Source of the DNA: Oryzias latipes
Taxonomy: Eukaryota; Chordata; Actinopteri; Beloniformes; Adrianichthyidae
Direction of reading: 5' to 3'
Assembly: GCF_002234675.1 (NCBI RefSeq)
Contig: NC_019866.2
Coordinates: forward strand, 895,083 to 959,082
DNA length: 64,000 nucleotides
The translations under genes were made by a program, and so were the position numbers. Positions 53,692 to 64,000 of this stretch are shown here, one piece after another (position 1 is the stretch's first letter; each line of letters begins with the position of its first letter). The notes beneath the pieces are model-generated. The model had not been told where the DNA came from and did not search any database. It saw only the letters and a program-made list of their open reading frames with translations.

Positions 53692-56600
53692 TCATCCCTG
53701 GTTTGTGATCAGAGGCAGAACATTCTGGTCCCAGTTCTCGTCCCAGCTCTGCCCCCTGGTGGTCTGCAGGTTCCTCCTGAAGGCTCCCAGTCTGCCGGGA
53801 CGAGGAAACTCTGAGAGGAGAGACTGAGAGAGAAGAAGCATCACAAATCCATTTAGTGGTTTTTATTGATGGGTTTAAAATAAACGGATCCTGAAAGCAG
53901 CCGAGCGTGTCTGCAGTGCAGCTCCGTTCAGTACCAGAAAAGCCCAGACGGCGTGGATGGCTGCTCTGCAGGAGCTCCTCTCACCTTCAGCTGCTCTGCC
54001 AGCTCTGCAGAGTCTGTGAAGATCAGGCCGTTCTCCTCGTGCTTCACCAGCTCCTGCAGGCTGCAGAGGAGGAAGAGCAACGTGAGACGAAGGTGCAGGC
54101 AGAGAGGGCAGCTCCACTTTTAGGTGGGTGAAGTTCCCGAACCATCCTAGGAGAACCCTGCCTTCGCTGGGATAGGCTCCAGCAACCCCGTGACCCCAAA
54201 GGGGGCGGAGTTGATCCGAAAAACAGAGAAGGTGGGGGGATTTTACCCCGTTTGTCGCCTGACAGGAGAGCTCTCACCAGCGGAAGCGGATGGCGCAGAC
54301 AGGAAGACAGCATCCGAACATGTCCACCACCTTCATGGGCAGATCCAGACCGCTGGACGACTTGTGGAGACAAACTCCCACATCTGCTGAGCCTGCAGAC
54401 AGAAAAACAGAGTTTGTGAAAAAACTTTGACCGTCTTTGTCTTCCGGACTTTCTAACAGGACCTTCTGATGGAGAGCAAACTGACCTAAGAGCAGCGGGT
54501 AGTCCTCCGCCTCCAGCCAGGGCGTGCAGATCTTAACGTGCTGCAGACGCAGAGCCCCCATCAGCTTCCTGTAGTGTTCCTTCTGGGGGCCTTTACCTGC
54601 ACAGGTGCACACAGCCGTTAGCAAACAGGATTTGCTTGGACGCTCTGCAGGCGGACTTCACTCTGCTGGACCTGTGATGACGCAGACCACATCCGGCAGC
54701 GGCGCTCCGCCTCCAACGAAGCCTTCGTACTCTGAGGAGACGGAGAGGACAGAGCTGCAGGGGGGGCCTTCAGTTAGCATGTCTGTGAGGGGTGGGGGGG
54801 CTTACCTTCCAGAGCCTTCAGCAGGATGGAGAAGTCCTCGTCCTCTGTGGACGGACAGACGGACAAGAGTCAACCGGATTCTTCTTGTGAGCTCCTGCTG
54901 TGGAGCGGCAGCCGTGATCCACAGCAGGACGTGGATCGAACAAGAAGACACCCAAAATCCTGATTCTAGATATCTGGAACCTTCATCAAACTGAACAAAA
55001 GGAGATCCTAACCAGCTGAAATGTTCCCTTTTTAAAAAAAAAAAAATATGTTCCAGTTCTTCAATAAAGTGGATAAATCTGCTTCTCAAACTGGGACCAG
55101 AGTTTCTTCCTCCACCTGTCCAGCTGGTGCTGCTCAGCAGGAGCGCCGGGCGCTTCGTCCTCAGACTCACGGCGCCGCCTGTCGGCTCTCGAACGGTGAA
55201 GACGGAGCTCTCCTCGTCCTCCTCGGACCTGAGACGAAGCATTAGATCAGGGGGCGCAGCGGGCAGCCGTCACGGGGCGCCTCTGCGTCACCGCTCACCC
55301 CTGAAACTGAGGATGAGTGCGAGCCAGCCTGACGAAGAGCTGGTGCTGCAGCTGCAGTGGAGTCTCCCTGAAGATGGAGGCGGGCCGGTCGTACAGCGTC
55401 CTCGCCCTGGAAGAGACGGCCGCCGTCAGTCGCAGGTTTCAGATCAGCCTCGTAATCAATAATGTCCCAAAAAAATCTGTCAAGTTTTGTTAGAGGCTGC
55501 TGGAGCCTAAACGCTGCACAAAAACAACTAGAACCTGGTTCCACAGAGCAGACAGAACCACATGCATCAGCAGGTCAGGCCTCATCCTAGAACCCGCTCT
55601 AGAAGAACAGAACAGTTCTGCTGTGTGCAGAGAAACACAAACACTCCACTCAGGAAAAGATTGACTTCATGGATTCAAAATCTGGATCGGTTCATTTGCA
55701 AAAACGTTTTCTACAAGAAAATGTTTAAAAATCACAAAACCGGATGAAAGCAGAACCGAGAACCGCTAAAAGAATCCAGTGATCTCAAAAACCATCTACA
55801 GATTATTCCACAACAAAACAACATCATTAAAACGTCAAACAAAACCCAAAAGAACCTGAATGAACCCGGATGAACCCAAAAGAACCCAATGAACCCAATG
55901 AACCAGAATGAACCCAATGAACCCGAATGAACCCAATGAACCCGACTGAACCCGACTGAACCCAAAAGAACCCGACTGAACCCAAAAGGACCCAACTAAA
56001 CCTGAATGAACAAAAAAGAACCAAACAGAACCCAAAAGAACCCGACTGAACCCAATGAACCAGAATGAACCCAATGAACCCGACTGAACCCAATGAACCC
56101 GACTGAACCCAAAAGAACCCGACTGAACCCAATGAACCCGACTGAACCCGACTGAACCCAATGAACCCGACTGAACCCAATGAACCCGACTGAACCCAAT
56201 GAACCCGACTGAACCCAAAAGAACCCGACTGAACCCAATGAACCAGAATGAACCCAATGAACCAGAATGAACCCAATGAACCAGAATGAACCCAATGAAC
56301 CCGAATGACCCCAATGAACCCGAATGAACCCAATGAACCCGAATGAACCCAATGAACCCGACTGAACCCAATGAACCCGACTGAACCCGACTGAACCCAA
56401 AAGGACCCAACTAAACCTGAATGAACAAAAAAGAACCAAACAGAACCCAAAAGAACCCGACTGAACCCAATGAACCCGACTGAACCCAATGAACCCGACT
56501 GAACCCAATGAACCCGACTGAACCCAAAAGAACCCGACTGAACCCACATGAACAGCAAGTCTCTCACTTGATGCCCCAGTTCCTCTGGAGGTCGTCCTTC

Positions 56601-59600
56601 ATGGCGTTGGTGACGCAGAGGTGATGGGTCGCCAGAGGCCCAAAGAAATGTTCGTACCTGCAAGACGGAACACTTTAGTTCTGTTCAAAGGAAAAAATGA
56701 AGAGGAAACCAAAAACTACAGAGAGCAAGAACACGGGGGGGGGGGGGGACAGACCACTTTGCCAGGCGGACCACAGGATGCCCCGCCCCGTGGCTCAGAG
56801 CCATGATGGTGTAACCATAGTTGTGCCAGTCGATGATGAAGTTGCTGCCGCGGAGGACGCACACCAACCACGCCACTGCAATCCCAGGCAGCCCAGGAGG
56901 ATTCTGGGAAAACGCAGAAATGCTAGTCATGAAAGGGTTAAACTAAACCTTCCTGAGGCAAAAAAACAGGATTTACCTTACAGAAAATATTGGATTTTAG
57001 CAAAACAAATTCAAATATATTGAAATATTTCATATATTTCTAAATATTTTTATAATATATTACATAAATATTTCAGCTGTTGCAGCTAGAAAAGATGGAG
57101 ACTTTGATGGAAGAAACGATGGAAAGCTCCAGGATAGCTCTATGTGACTGCAGCCGTCTGCTTTATTTCAGAGAAAAAACAGACTTTATACTGAAAAGGA
57201 GTCCAGAAAAAACAGGAACGCTGGAGAGGCGGAGCCTTTAGATCAATGTGCTGAACTGTAAACCCGACGTGCTTCTTTTCTCCCTGCTTCACCTGCATGA
57301 GGACGTGGGCCTGGAGCTCCATCCTCAGCAGCACCCAGAGCAGCTGCACAGACTGCAGGACCACCTTCATGGCGTACGAGAAGAGCTTGGGTCCTGCAGG
57401 GACAGCAGCAGGACATCAGAGGCAGAGAAGACGTTAGCCCCCCACAGAGGCGGCACCTCTACCTCCAGCAGCCTTCACTTCAGCCATGGAGACCATCCGG
57501 ATCTTCTCCTCCTTCATCACGTCCGGATGAGGTTTGCTGTCTGGACACAAACCAAGATTCACAAACGGACGTTAGAGATCTCAGTCAGTCGCTGTTGGAC
57601 AAAAAGGCAGATTTCCTTTAACAGCTCCTCAAAAATCTGGAACTTTTTTCTGTTTTGGTCAAAAATGTCGTTTATTAAAACTTCAGTATTAAACTAATGA
57701 GTCGCTATAATCCAAAACAGATTCTCTATAATCTATTGATGATCACAGCAATGAATGAATGAAGGAGTCTTTATTTATAAAGCACTTACGGCTTACAACA
57801 AACAAAAAATGCAGCTAATTTCTAATTAAATTTGCATTGAAACAGCAGTAAAATCCATGAAAGAAGGATTTTAAATATAAAAATAAAATGAATAAATGAC
57901 GACAAGATCCCATCAGATACTGAGGATTAAAGCCATTCAAGAAAATGAAAACCTTCAAACGTGAAAATGTTTAGGTCTGACATCATGGAGGAATATTCTT
58001 CTGTAACTGGGAACGGGAAAAGCATGAACACCTCGGCGTTTCCATGGTTACTGGGCAAATGAACCTGGTTGGCAGACTTTAAACTAACAGATTTATGTTC
58101 AAAGCGTTCCCAGTTTTTTTTTTTTTGTAAATTATGATGTTTTAGCCAAAATCTAAGAACCTGTGTCGTTTCCTAGGACATAGTTTCTGCAGAGCGGCAG
58201 GAGTTCAAACCCCTCACAGCCCCCACGGCGAGCAGTATCTGACCCAGTTCTGATCCAGATTCCTGCTCAGACCGGGAAAAAAAAGACGTTCGTGGGTCCG
58301 TTTGTCTGCAGGTGGACGCATCCGAAAGGGGCGGAGCTGAGAGACTTTGGCCCAGCCCATTACATTTTATATTTAACAACTACGATCTTTTTCTAGCGAC
58401 ATTTTTTCATCTGCTCCCAATTCAAACAGTTAGAATAAAGGAATCCTCAGTCATTTTAATCTGAAGTTTCTTTATCTTTGTCCTCCATCGTTAGAAAAAT
58501 GCTACTAGAAAACGTAAAAAAACATGATTTTCCTCAGAGTGGGTCTTTAAAACAGGAACAGCGGGAAAGTTTGGATTGAAGTCCCACTAAAAGACCAGAA
58601 TCCAAGAGTCGGTGAAGGGAGACTGGACTGGTGTGTGCAGTCTGGATGTGAGGTTCCCGTCTCTCACTGTATGCGACCCTAAGGCTGCACCATATGAGGA
58701 AAACCTGCCATTTCCAACATTAGTGATCAATATTGCGATGACGATTTAACTTGCGAGAAATGAACAAAGATGAAAACAACCAAAAACATTATTTCCATTA
58801 ACTGCAATAGTTTAACCCGCTTCCCCCCTAAAACAGTGAACAGAGCTCAGAGGATCACACCAACGACTCTTCTCATCTGTCAAACCGGTTTCTGGACCTA
58901 AAAACTGACATCTTTTTGGGACTGAAACCTGAATGAAACCAAACTGTCTGAACTGACGTGGATTCACATCCGTTTCTGATCATTTTAGTGGGAAAAGGTT
59001 AACGTGATCAGAAATGTCTCTGCGGTTTGTGATGAGTTTAAATGTAGTATCACATCAAAGAGTGAGAGGGTTAAGTTTGGCTTAAAAAGATGTAAGGGAA
59101 GACTTTCCAAACCAGAGATGGTCACATTTAAGGCCCGTGAGGCGTTCACTGACCCACAGGACAAAACCAACGCAGGTTTACACCCTCCGGTTTAAGCTCT
59201 GAAAATGCCTGATAAATGTTAATTTACTTTTAAAATCTACAAAAGGGCTTTCAATAGTTTTAAAAAATATATTCTATGAAACTTTTCTGCATTTGAGAAT
59301 GTTAGAAGTCCTACTTTTTAACCTCTGAACCGGCGAATCGGAAGCTAACGTTCAGCCTCATTTCCGTTAATCTTTCTTTAAACTCTCTGCAAGAGGAACT
59401 AAAACGTCTCACCTAAAAATCCCACGAAGGAAACCCGGTATCCGTGTCTGCTCAGGGACAGAGCGTGATACTGCATGCGGGGGCTCCGTCCGATGTCCCC
59501 GAGTACCAGCACGCACACCCGCCGGTCCGTCCTGGCGTCCCGCCGCCGCAGCCGCCGGACCCACAGCAGCAGCAGGACGGCGGGCAGCGTCAGACACACC

Positions 59601-59698
59601 GCCGGACACGTTCCGCTCGGGAGGGCGACGAAAAGCGGCGCCAGAAGCGCAGCAACTACCGCGGAAACAGTCAGAACCGCCGCCACACTCGGCGCCAT
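53692..59698 (-). CDS. alg1: chitobiosyldiphosphodolichol beta-1,4-mannosyltransferase
   Basis: Thirteen exons in order: 59413-59698, 57463-57540, 57293-57393, 56755-56903, 56568-56657, 55299-55406, 55116-55228, 54806-54844, 54672-54731, 54486-54596, 54278-54392, 53985-54060, 53692-53823. They give 485 residues (human 464). ALG1 adds the first mannose to GlcNAc2-PP-dolichol on the cytosolic face of the ER, an early step of N-glycosylation. The N-terminus is a long hydrophobic anchor (about residues 1-48). Then [100 protein letters not shown] and [20 protein letters not shown] follow. This is a GT-B glycosyltransferase with the family's C-terminal nucleotide-sugar site. The final exon reads [12 protein letters not shown]. 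The intron between exons 5 and 6 carries a 0.7-kb minisatellite. Confidence 0.96.
55851..56548. repeat. minisatellite in alg1 intron 5 (GAACCC-based)
   Basis: About 0.7 kb of GAACCCAATGAACCCGACTG-like modules, basic period 9-10 bases with a 19-base higher unit. It runs to within about 20 bases of the donor of exon 5. Long minus-strand open frames (repeats of [18 protein letters not shown]) come from the unit composition. Confidence 0.95.
57755..57900. repeat. LINE-tail-like fragment in alg1 intron 1
   Basis: GGAGTCTTTATTTATAAAGC then ACTTACGGCTTACAAC resembles the L2-type 3' tail seen at 40.56 kb. Short, and no coding part is visible. Confidence 0.35.
58090..58560 (+). repeat. MITE-like repeat, family A, copy in alg1 intron 1
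   Basis: Carries GTTCAAAGCGTTCCCAGTTT, CCTAGGACATAGTTTCTGCA, GAGCGGCAGGAGTTCA, CAGTTCTGATCCAGATTCCT, GAAAGGGGCGGAGCTGAGAG and the tail with AGAAAAATGCTACTAG. Confidence 0.7.
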
Positions 59699-59765
59699 GT
59701 TTGTTTGAGTTTGTTGTGATGACGCGGCTTTGAACGAGGGGGCGGGGCCTCTGATTTAAAGGGAC
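59699..59765 (-). promoter_or_regulatory. alg1 promoter region
   Basis: Directly upstream of the alg1 ATG on the minus strand are a GC box (CCCCGCCCCC) and a CRE-like TGACGCG (plus-strand reading), without a TATA box. This is the pattern of a housekeeping promoter with a short 5' UTR. The start codon sits in CAAACATGGCG context. Confidence 0.5.
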
Positions 59766-60970
59766 CGCCGTGTTTTTCTGAGACGATTCATGTTTAGGTT
59801 TAAAGAAACCTTTAAATTCGGCTGCTGAGTCACAACAATTTGCATAAAGAAATACTCAGAACGGCGGTTTCAACCTTTATTATATTTGAATAAGTCCCCC
59901 TTTATGAAAAAAATGACACAAGAACATGTTAAAAATATTAAAAACAGCTTTCATCAATTAATAATTAGTGTAAACAATAAAAAGAAAAATGATAAATAAT
60001 TAGGAAATAGCATTCACTACCATAAGGCGTTTGTATCTGAGCAAGTTATTAAATGCTGGGTTTTTTTATAGTTGAAAAGAGATCAAACATTTAGGAAACC
60101 CATTCATTTGTTGTCACTTTCATTTTGTTTGCTGCAGTGAATAAATGAACAAGTCCTGCATCCCAGCTTCATTGAAAAAAGAAATCACGTCGTGCCAGCA
60201 CCATGGACAGCTCCCGCCATTTCTCCTCCAGGAAAAGCCCTGAGAAGACTTCAGCAGAACGCGGGTTTGTTGCAACTGGATCTACTCTGGACCTGTTTGC
60301 TTCTTTGGTCACTTTACCCCAAAACCTGTGTTGTTTTTTTAGGACATAGTTTCTGCAGAGCGGATTTAGTTCATTAGAAATTACCCTCTGAGTAGTGGAC
60401 AGAGCATTGGCACTGAGCAACCCCCCGTCACCCATAACTGAGAGCCCCTTTACCCTTTACCTGCCCTCCAACTAAATTAATGCCCCTCACACCCCCAACC
60501 TAACGTTAACGGATCAACAAAGACGGTAATCAGTATCAGATCTACCCATCCGTCCAGTTCTGATCCAGATTCCAGCTCAGACCAGGAAAACGGAGACGTT
60601 CATGGATCTGTGTGTCTGCAGGTGGATGAACAGAAAGGGGCGGAGCATGGATACTTAGGCTTCTACATCACAAATACAATCTTTTTCAGTCTGCATTTTT
60701 TCATCAGCTCCTGATTCACAACGATTTGAGTAAATACTCAGAAATGAATTTTTAATCTTAATTTTCTTTATCCATGTTAAAGCATGTTAAAAAAATATCC
60801 AAAACAGGATTTTCATCAGTGGCTCTTTAAAAACCTCTTCTGAGGTCCAGTTAAGTCATGAATCACTAGAGCTGGGAGGGAGGGGGGGACGCTCCTGCTG
60901 CGTCACAGACGTCCCTCCCCCCGGAGAAAGGTCTGTCCTCCGCCGCTGCTCCTCGCCTGTCTCCTCCCGG
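59766..60970. other. intergenic; AT-rich then a family A repeat
   Basis: 59.8-60.15 kb is AT-rich with no exon. 60.19-60.80 kb is a family A repeat. CpG density rises from 60.88 kb into the first exon of c16orf89. Confidence 0.6.
60300..60810 (+). repeat. MITE-like repeat, family A, intergenic copy
   Basis: Contains TTAGGACATAGTTTCTGCAG, CGTCACCCATAACTGAGAGC, CCAGTTCTGATCCAGATTCC, AGACGTTCATGGATCTGTG, CTGCAGGTGGATGAACAGAA and AGGGGCGGAGC, in the same order as the copies in pigq and alg1. Confidence 0.7.
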
Positions 60971-63470
60971 ATGAAGATGCGGGCTGCGCGGATGCGTCTC
61001 GCCGCCGCGCTCGCGCTTTTCGTGGCGTCCGCGTGCAGCTCGCGCGCGGAGGTGATTGATGACGTCCTCAGCAGCCTGTCTCTTGGCGTGTCCTTCCTCG
61101 AGAGGCAGCACGAGCACATCAACCTAGACGGGGGGGTGGGCTTCGTCCTGCTGCAGGGTAGGTGCAGGCGGGACGCATCCCGCAAAAAGTTACTGCGCGC
61201 GCGGCTTAGGGGGGGGGCGGATCGGTTCAAGCTTTGACTCAACTCTCAAGTCAAATTCAGAGAGAAAATGTTCGTTTTCTTTACTTTTAGTCGTCAAAGC
61301 TCCACTTAGAAACGCGGGATCTGTTGGAGTCGCAGGAAAAACCGCAGCTGCGGCGGGCGCGTGCTCGTCAGGTTTCACGCAGAAATCTTCAGACTGGCAC
61401 GCAAAAGCACGAGGGACCGACAAGTACTGCGGGCCCCCAAAGACGGGGCTCTTCAAGGTCAGCGCGCGTTTGAGGGCACGTGGACTGATGACGCCTTAAA
61501 TCCCGCAGTGAAAATATACAAATACTTTTACATAATAAATAAAAAAAATCAATAGAAAAAGAATAAACGAGTCAAACTATCAGAGAAAATTAAAGTTTGT
61601 TTACTTTGTCTATTTTCTAAAATTTCTTATCACTAAAAGAATTGTTCTAATCTCATTTTTGATGGAAATGGGCTCATTTCCTTTGAATGACATCAGTAAA
61701 AAGTCACTTTTTGTTATTATGATTATTAACTATTATTAATACAATTATTGCTATAATGCCCCTGGATTTAGCAGCTGCATTCGTCTGGAGGAGAACATTG
61801 GTCACATATCCCACAATGCCGCAATTCCAATTTGCGTTTAACGCGCGGCAGCACATGAGGGAAAAGTGAGAGAGAGAGAGAGCGCCAAATGCAACAACGA
61901 CATCAACACAAAAACGTAAAGAAATGAGTGACACTGGAAAAAGAAACAAAATCAAGAAATATTTGACTTTTGTTGGTAACACAAAGGAAGAGTTTAGAGT
62001 CTGCAGGAATAGAATTCCATCTAGAACCGGCACCAGAACCACCCAGCACCAGAACCACCCAGCACCAGAACCACCCGGCACAGGAACCATTGAGAACCTT
62101 CTTCTAAATGACAAACCTTTCCATGAATAAGCATATTTTCCGGGTTTTGCACATTTGAATCTGCATTTTGTGTTGTAGTGTTTTCAGATGCTTCACTTCA
62201 AAACTGATCATGTTTACGGTTAAAGGTTGAATTGTAAATGAGGGGATTCGTCTTTTATTTATTCTGTACGTTTTATCTGGAAGGAATAAATAACATCGGA
62301 AACATCAGAGCTGCTCCGCCTCTTCGTCAATGCGGAGAAGAACGGACGTCATTGTTTGTGTTGTTCTTTGATCATAACTGAAGTGTTTTTAACGTCAGGA
62401 AGTGTTACTGGGTGATGTTTTTCTGCCCCCCCCAGCGGAGCTGAAAGAGGCCGTTGGGACGTGGCCTCACACCGACCCGGTCAGCTGGGCCCAGAGGACC
62501 TCCGCGGTGGCTCTGCTGAGGCGTCTGGACCAAGCGCTGGACAAGGCCTTCATCGCCCTGAAGCGGAACGACCCCAAATACTACAAAGGTGAGCCGCTGC
62601 TGAAACTCTGACGCTTCGTGGATGAGGGGGACCCTGACGCTGGATGTGACCCGGGATCCTGACCTCAGAGGCTCTTGTTTCTTCCAGAGTTTGAGCCTCT
62701 GCTGTCCTGGACCTTCTGGAAGATTCCTCTGGAGGGGGACTCCACGGATCCCAGTCTGGTGTATCCCTCCACCATCAGCGCGGAGTGTTACGACGAGCAG
62801 CTCAGCGACAAGTGTCTGACGCTGCTGCTGGGCACCTGGTATGAGTCCGGAGCTGAGCCTTCAGGCTTTGCCGCGCTTCTTCCCGCTCTGACTCCCCCGT
62901 CTCCCTCCCGCTGGAACAGGAAGGAGAACGGGACGCCCTGCATCGTGACCAAACCCTGCCTGGACACCATGACTCGCTTCGGATGCCCCCACTACTCCCT
63001 GTCCCACCAGCTGCTCTACTTCCTGGTGGGAAGGATGGTGAGGAGCTGCAGTTGGTGAAGAGCGGTGATGGCGGTTCGCCGCCGCCGCAGAGCTCTGAGC
63101 TGTTTCTGCTTCCCCCTCAGGGGGGGTGCAGCAACCTGCTGAAGGGCGACACCAGAGCCTCCAGAGCCAACGTGACGGAGCAGCAGTACCAGAACATTTT
63201 CTGCTCCAACATGATGAAGACCAACCAGGACGTGGTGGCGGCCGGTTTGACCGAGCAGACGGTGGACATCTTCACGGAGAACAGTGAGTGGCGCTCGGGT
63301 TTGGACCTCGCCTCACGTCAGCCGGTCATTCGCCTGACGATGGCCGCTCTCTCCTCCTCCTCCAGTCTTGATCTGTGGATTGGCTGGTTTCTCAGACTTC
63401 TTCAAAGCTGATTGGCTGCAGCACATCCTCGGCCTGCAGGACAAGGAGGTGGGCTGCTTCGGGAGGGACC
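60971..63470 (+). CDS. c16orf89: UPF0764 protein C16orf89 homologue, secreted (3' end beyond the window)
   Basis: Six exons seen: 60971-61157, 62436-62588, 62688-62838, 62920-63037, 63121-63283, 63366-63470. The last ends in GTAAGT, so coding continues beyond the right edge. The start has a signal peptide (MRLAAALALFVASACSSRAE). The family core is clear: SFLERQHEHINLDGGVGFVL, NDPKYYKEFEPLLSWTFWKI, SLVYPSTISAECYDEQLSDK, CPHYSLSHQLLYFLVGRM, QQYQNIFCSNMMKTNQ and ICGFAGFSDFFKADWLQHIL, with conserved cysteines. C16orf89 is a secreted protein, reported as thyroid-enriched in mammals and without a known molecular function. It lies next to alg1, as in human. The first intron (1.28 kb) contains an AT-rich stretch and a short tandem repeat. 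Confidence 0.93.
62028..62090. repeat. 17-base tandem repeat, about four copies
   Basis: Units of CACCAGAACCACCCAGC with slight variation, in c16orf89 intron 1. Confidence 0.85.
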
Positions 63471-64000
63471 GTAAGTGACACCCTGACCCCCCCTGAGCAC
63501 GCCGTCTGTTTCTACAGGATCATCGTCAAACACAAGTGGGATGCAAACACTTTATTTCTCAGATTCTTTCAAGTAATAACGTCCTGTGGTGGCCTTCTTT
63601 TCAGCAGAAATTGAAAAACTTGAGATCAGAATTTTTAGATAAAATAAAAATGTAGACCCCCCCCCCCAAAAAAAAAAAAAAAAAAACAAGGTAAAAAAAT
63701 GCATAAAAACCCATCTGGGGCGTCTTCAGCTGCACTTTGCTGTTCTTGAACGCATGAAAACGTTTAGCAAATCCCCGCTAGCTCGTCTGAGAAAGTGGGC
63801 GTGTCTGGTAGCTTGGGGGGGGGTGGGGGGGTTGGCAGCGCAGACTCTTCCTGGAAGGGGCGGTTCCTCACTTTGTGATGTCACAATGTGATTTTCAGAT
63901 ACGTGTGAATGGATCAGTACCACTTTGGGGTTGTTTTTGGTCAGAAATGAACATTAAAAAACACTTTTTTCATCATTTTCATCATCAATATCATCATTTC
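63471..64000. other. intron of c16orf89 with a family B repeat
   Basis: 63,658-63,687 is a C run followed by an A run. 63,715-63,965 is the reverse complement of the family B element at 15.6 kb (GACTCTTCCTGGAAGGGGCG, GTTCCTC). No exon is seen before the edge. Confidence 0.6.

Noticed and set aside
55827-56663. Minus-strand frame of 278 codons rich in Gly, Ser and Phe
   Set aside because: It is the reading of the GAACCC minisatellite in alg1 intron 5, only extended into exon 5 in another frame.

Overview
The window is vertebrate nuclear DNA, almost certainly from a teleost fish. Genes have many short exons with GT-AG splice sites. The dispersed repeats are of fish type (L2-like and CR1/Rex1-like LINE pieces, a tRNA-derived SINE). 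There is a fish-style NLR leucine-rich-repeat exon array. Six genes have orthologues I recognise on human chromosome 16p13.3: jmjd8, capn15, pigq, eef2kmt, alg1 and c16orf89. I cannot name the species. No retrovirus, LTR element, Polinton or toxin gene was seen.

Layout. 0.9-7.0 kb (+): a membrane-tailed trypsin-like serine protease with a 21-base microexon. 9.8-13.4 kb (+): jmjd8. 13.6-15.6 kb (-): a paralogous protease that has lost catalytic residues and carries a frame disruption. 19.2-27.8 kb (-): capn15, with a non-coding leader probably starting near 32.1 kb; its introns hold a 2.4-kb ATCC array and a 10-base minisatellite, and its leader intron holds a 27-base minisatellite. 33.8-36.1 kb (-): an LRR-only NLR fragment. 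37.6-40.1 kb (-): a four-exon gene for a 124-residue protein I do not recognise; its second intron is a 1.6-kb tandem repeat. 40.6-41.5 kb: an L2-like LINE remnant. 43.4-48.9 kb (-): pigq. 51.3-53.4 kb (+): eef2kmt. 53.7-59.7 kb (-): alg1, tail to tail with eef2kmt. 61.0 kb to past the right edge (+): c16orf89.

How the genes relate. They are mostly housekeeping genes kept together by ancient synteny, not a pathway operon. Two act in endoplasmic-reticulum glycan assembly: pigq in GPI-anchor synthesis and alg1 in N-glycan synthesis. jmjd8 and c16orf89 encode luminal or secreted proteins. The two proteases end in hydrophobic tails of the kind GPI anchoring uses. The exon models for jmjd8, capn15, pigq, eef2kmt, alg1 and the unrecognised gene were assembled by hand. 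In each, the exon lengths sum to a multiple of three with consistent phases.

Points to follow up: the unrecognised 124-residue gene, the degenerating protease homologue, the orphan NLR repeats, the density of unrelated minisatellites, and the overlapping 3' ends of eef2kmt and alg1.
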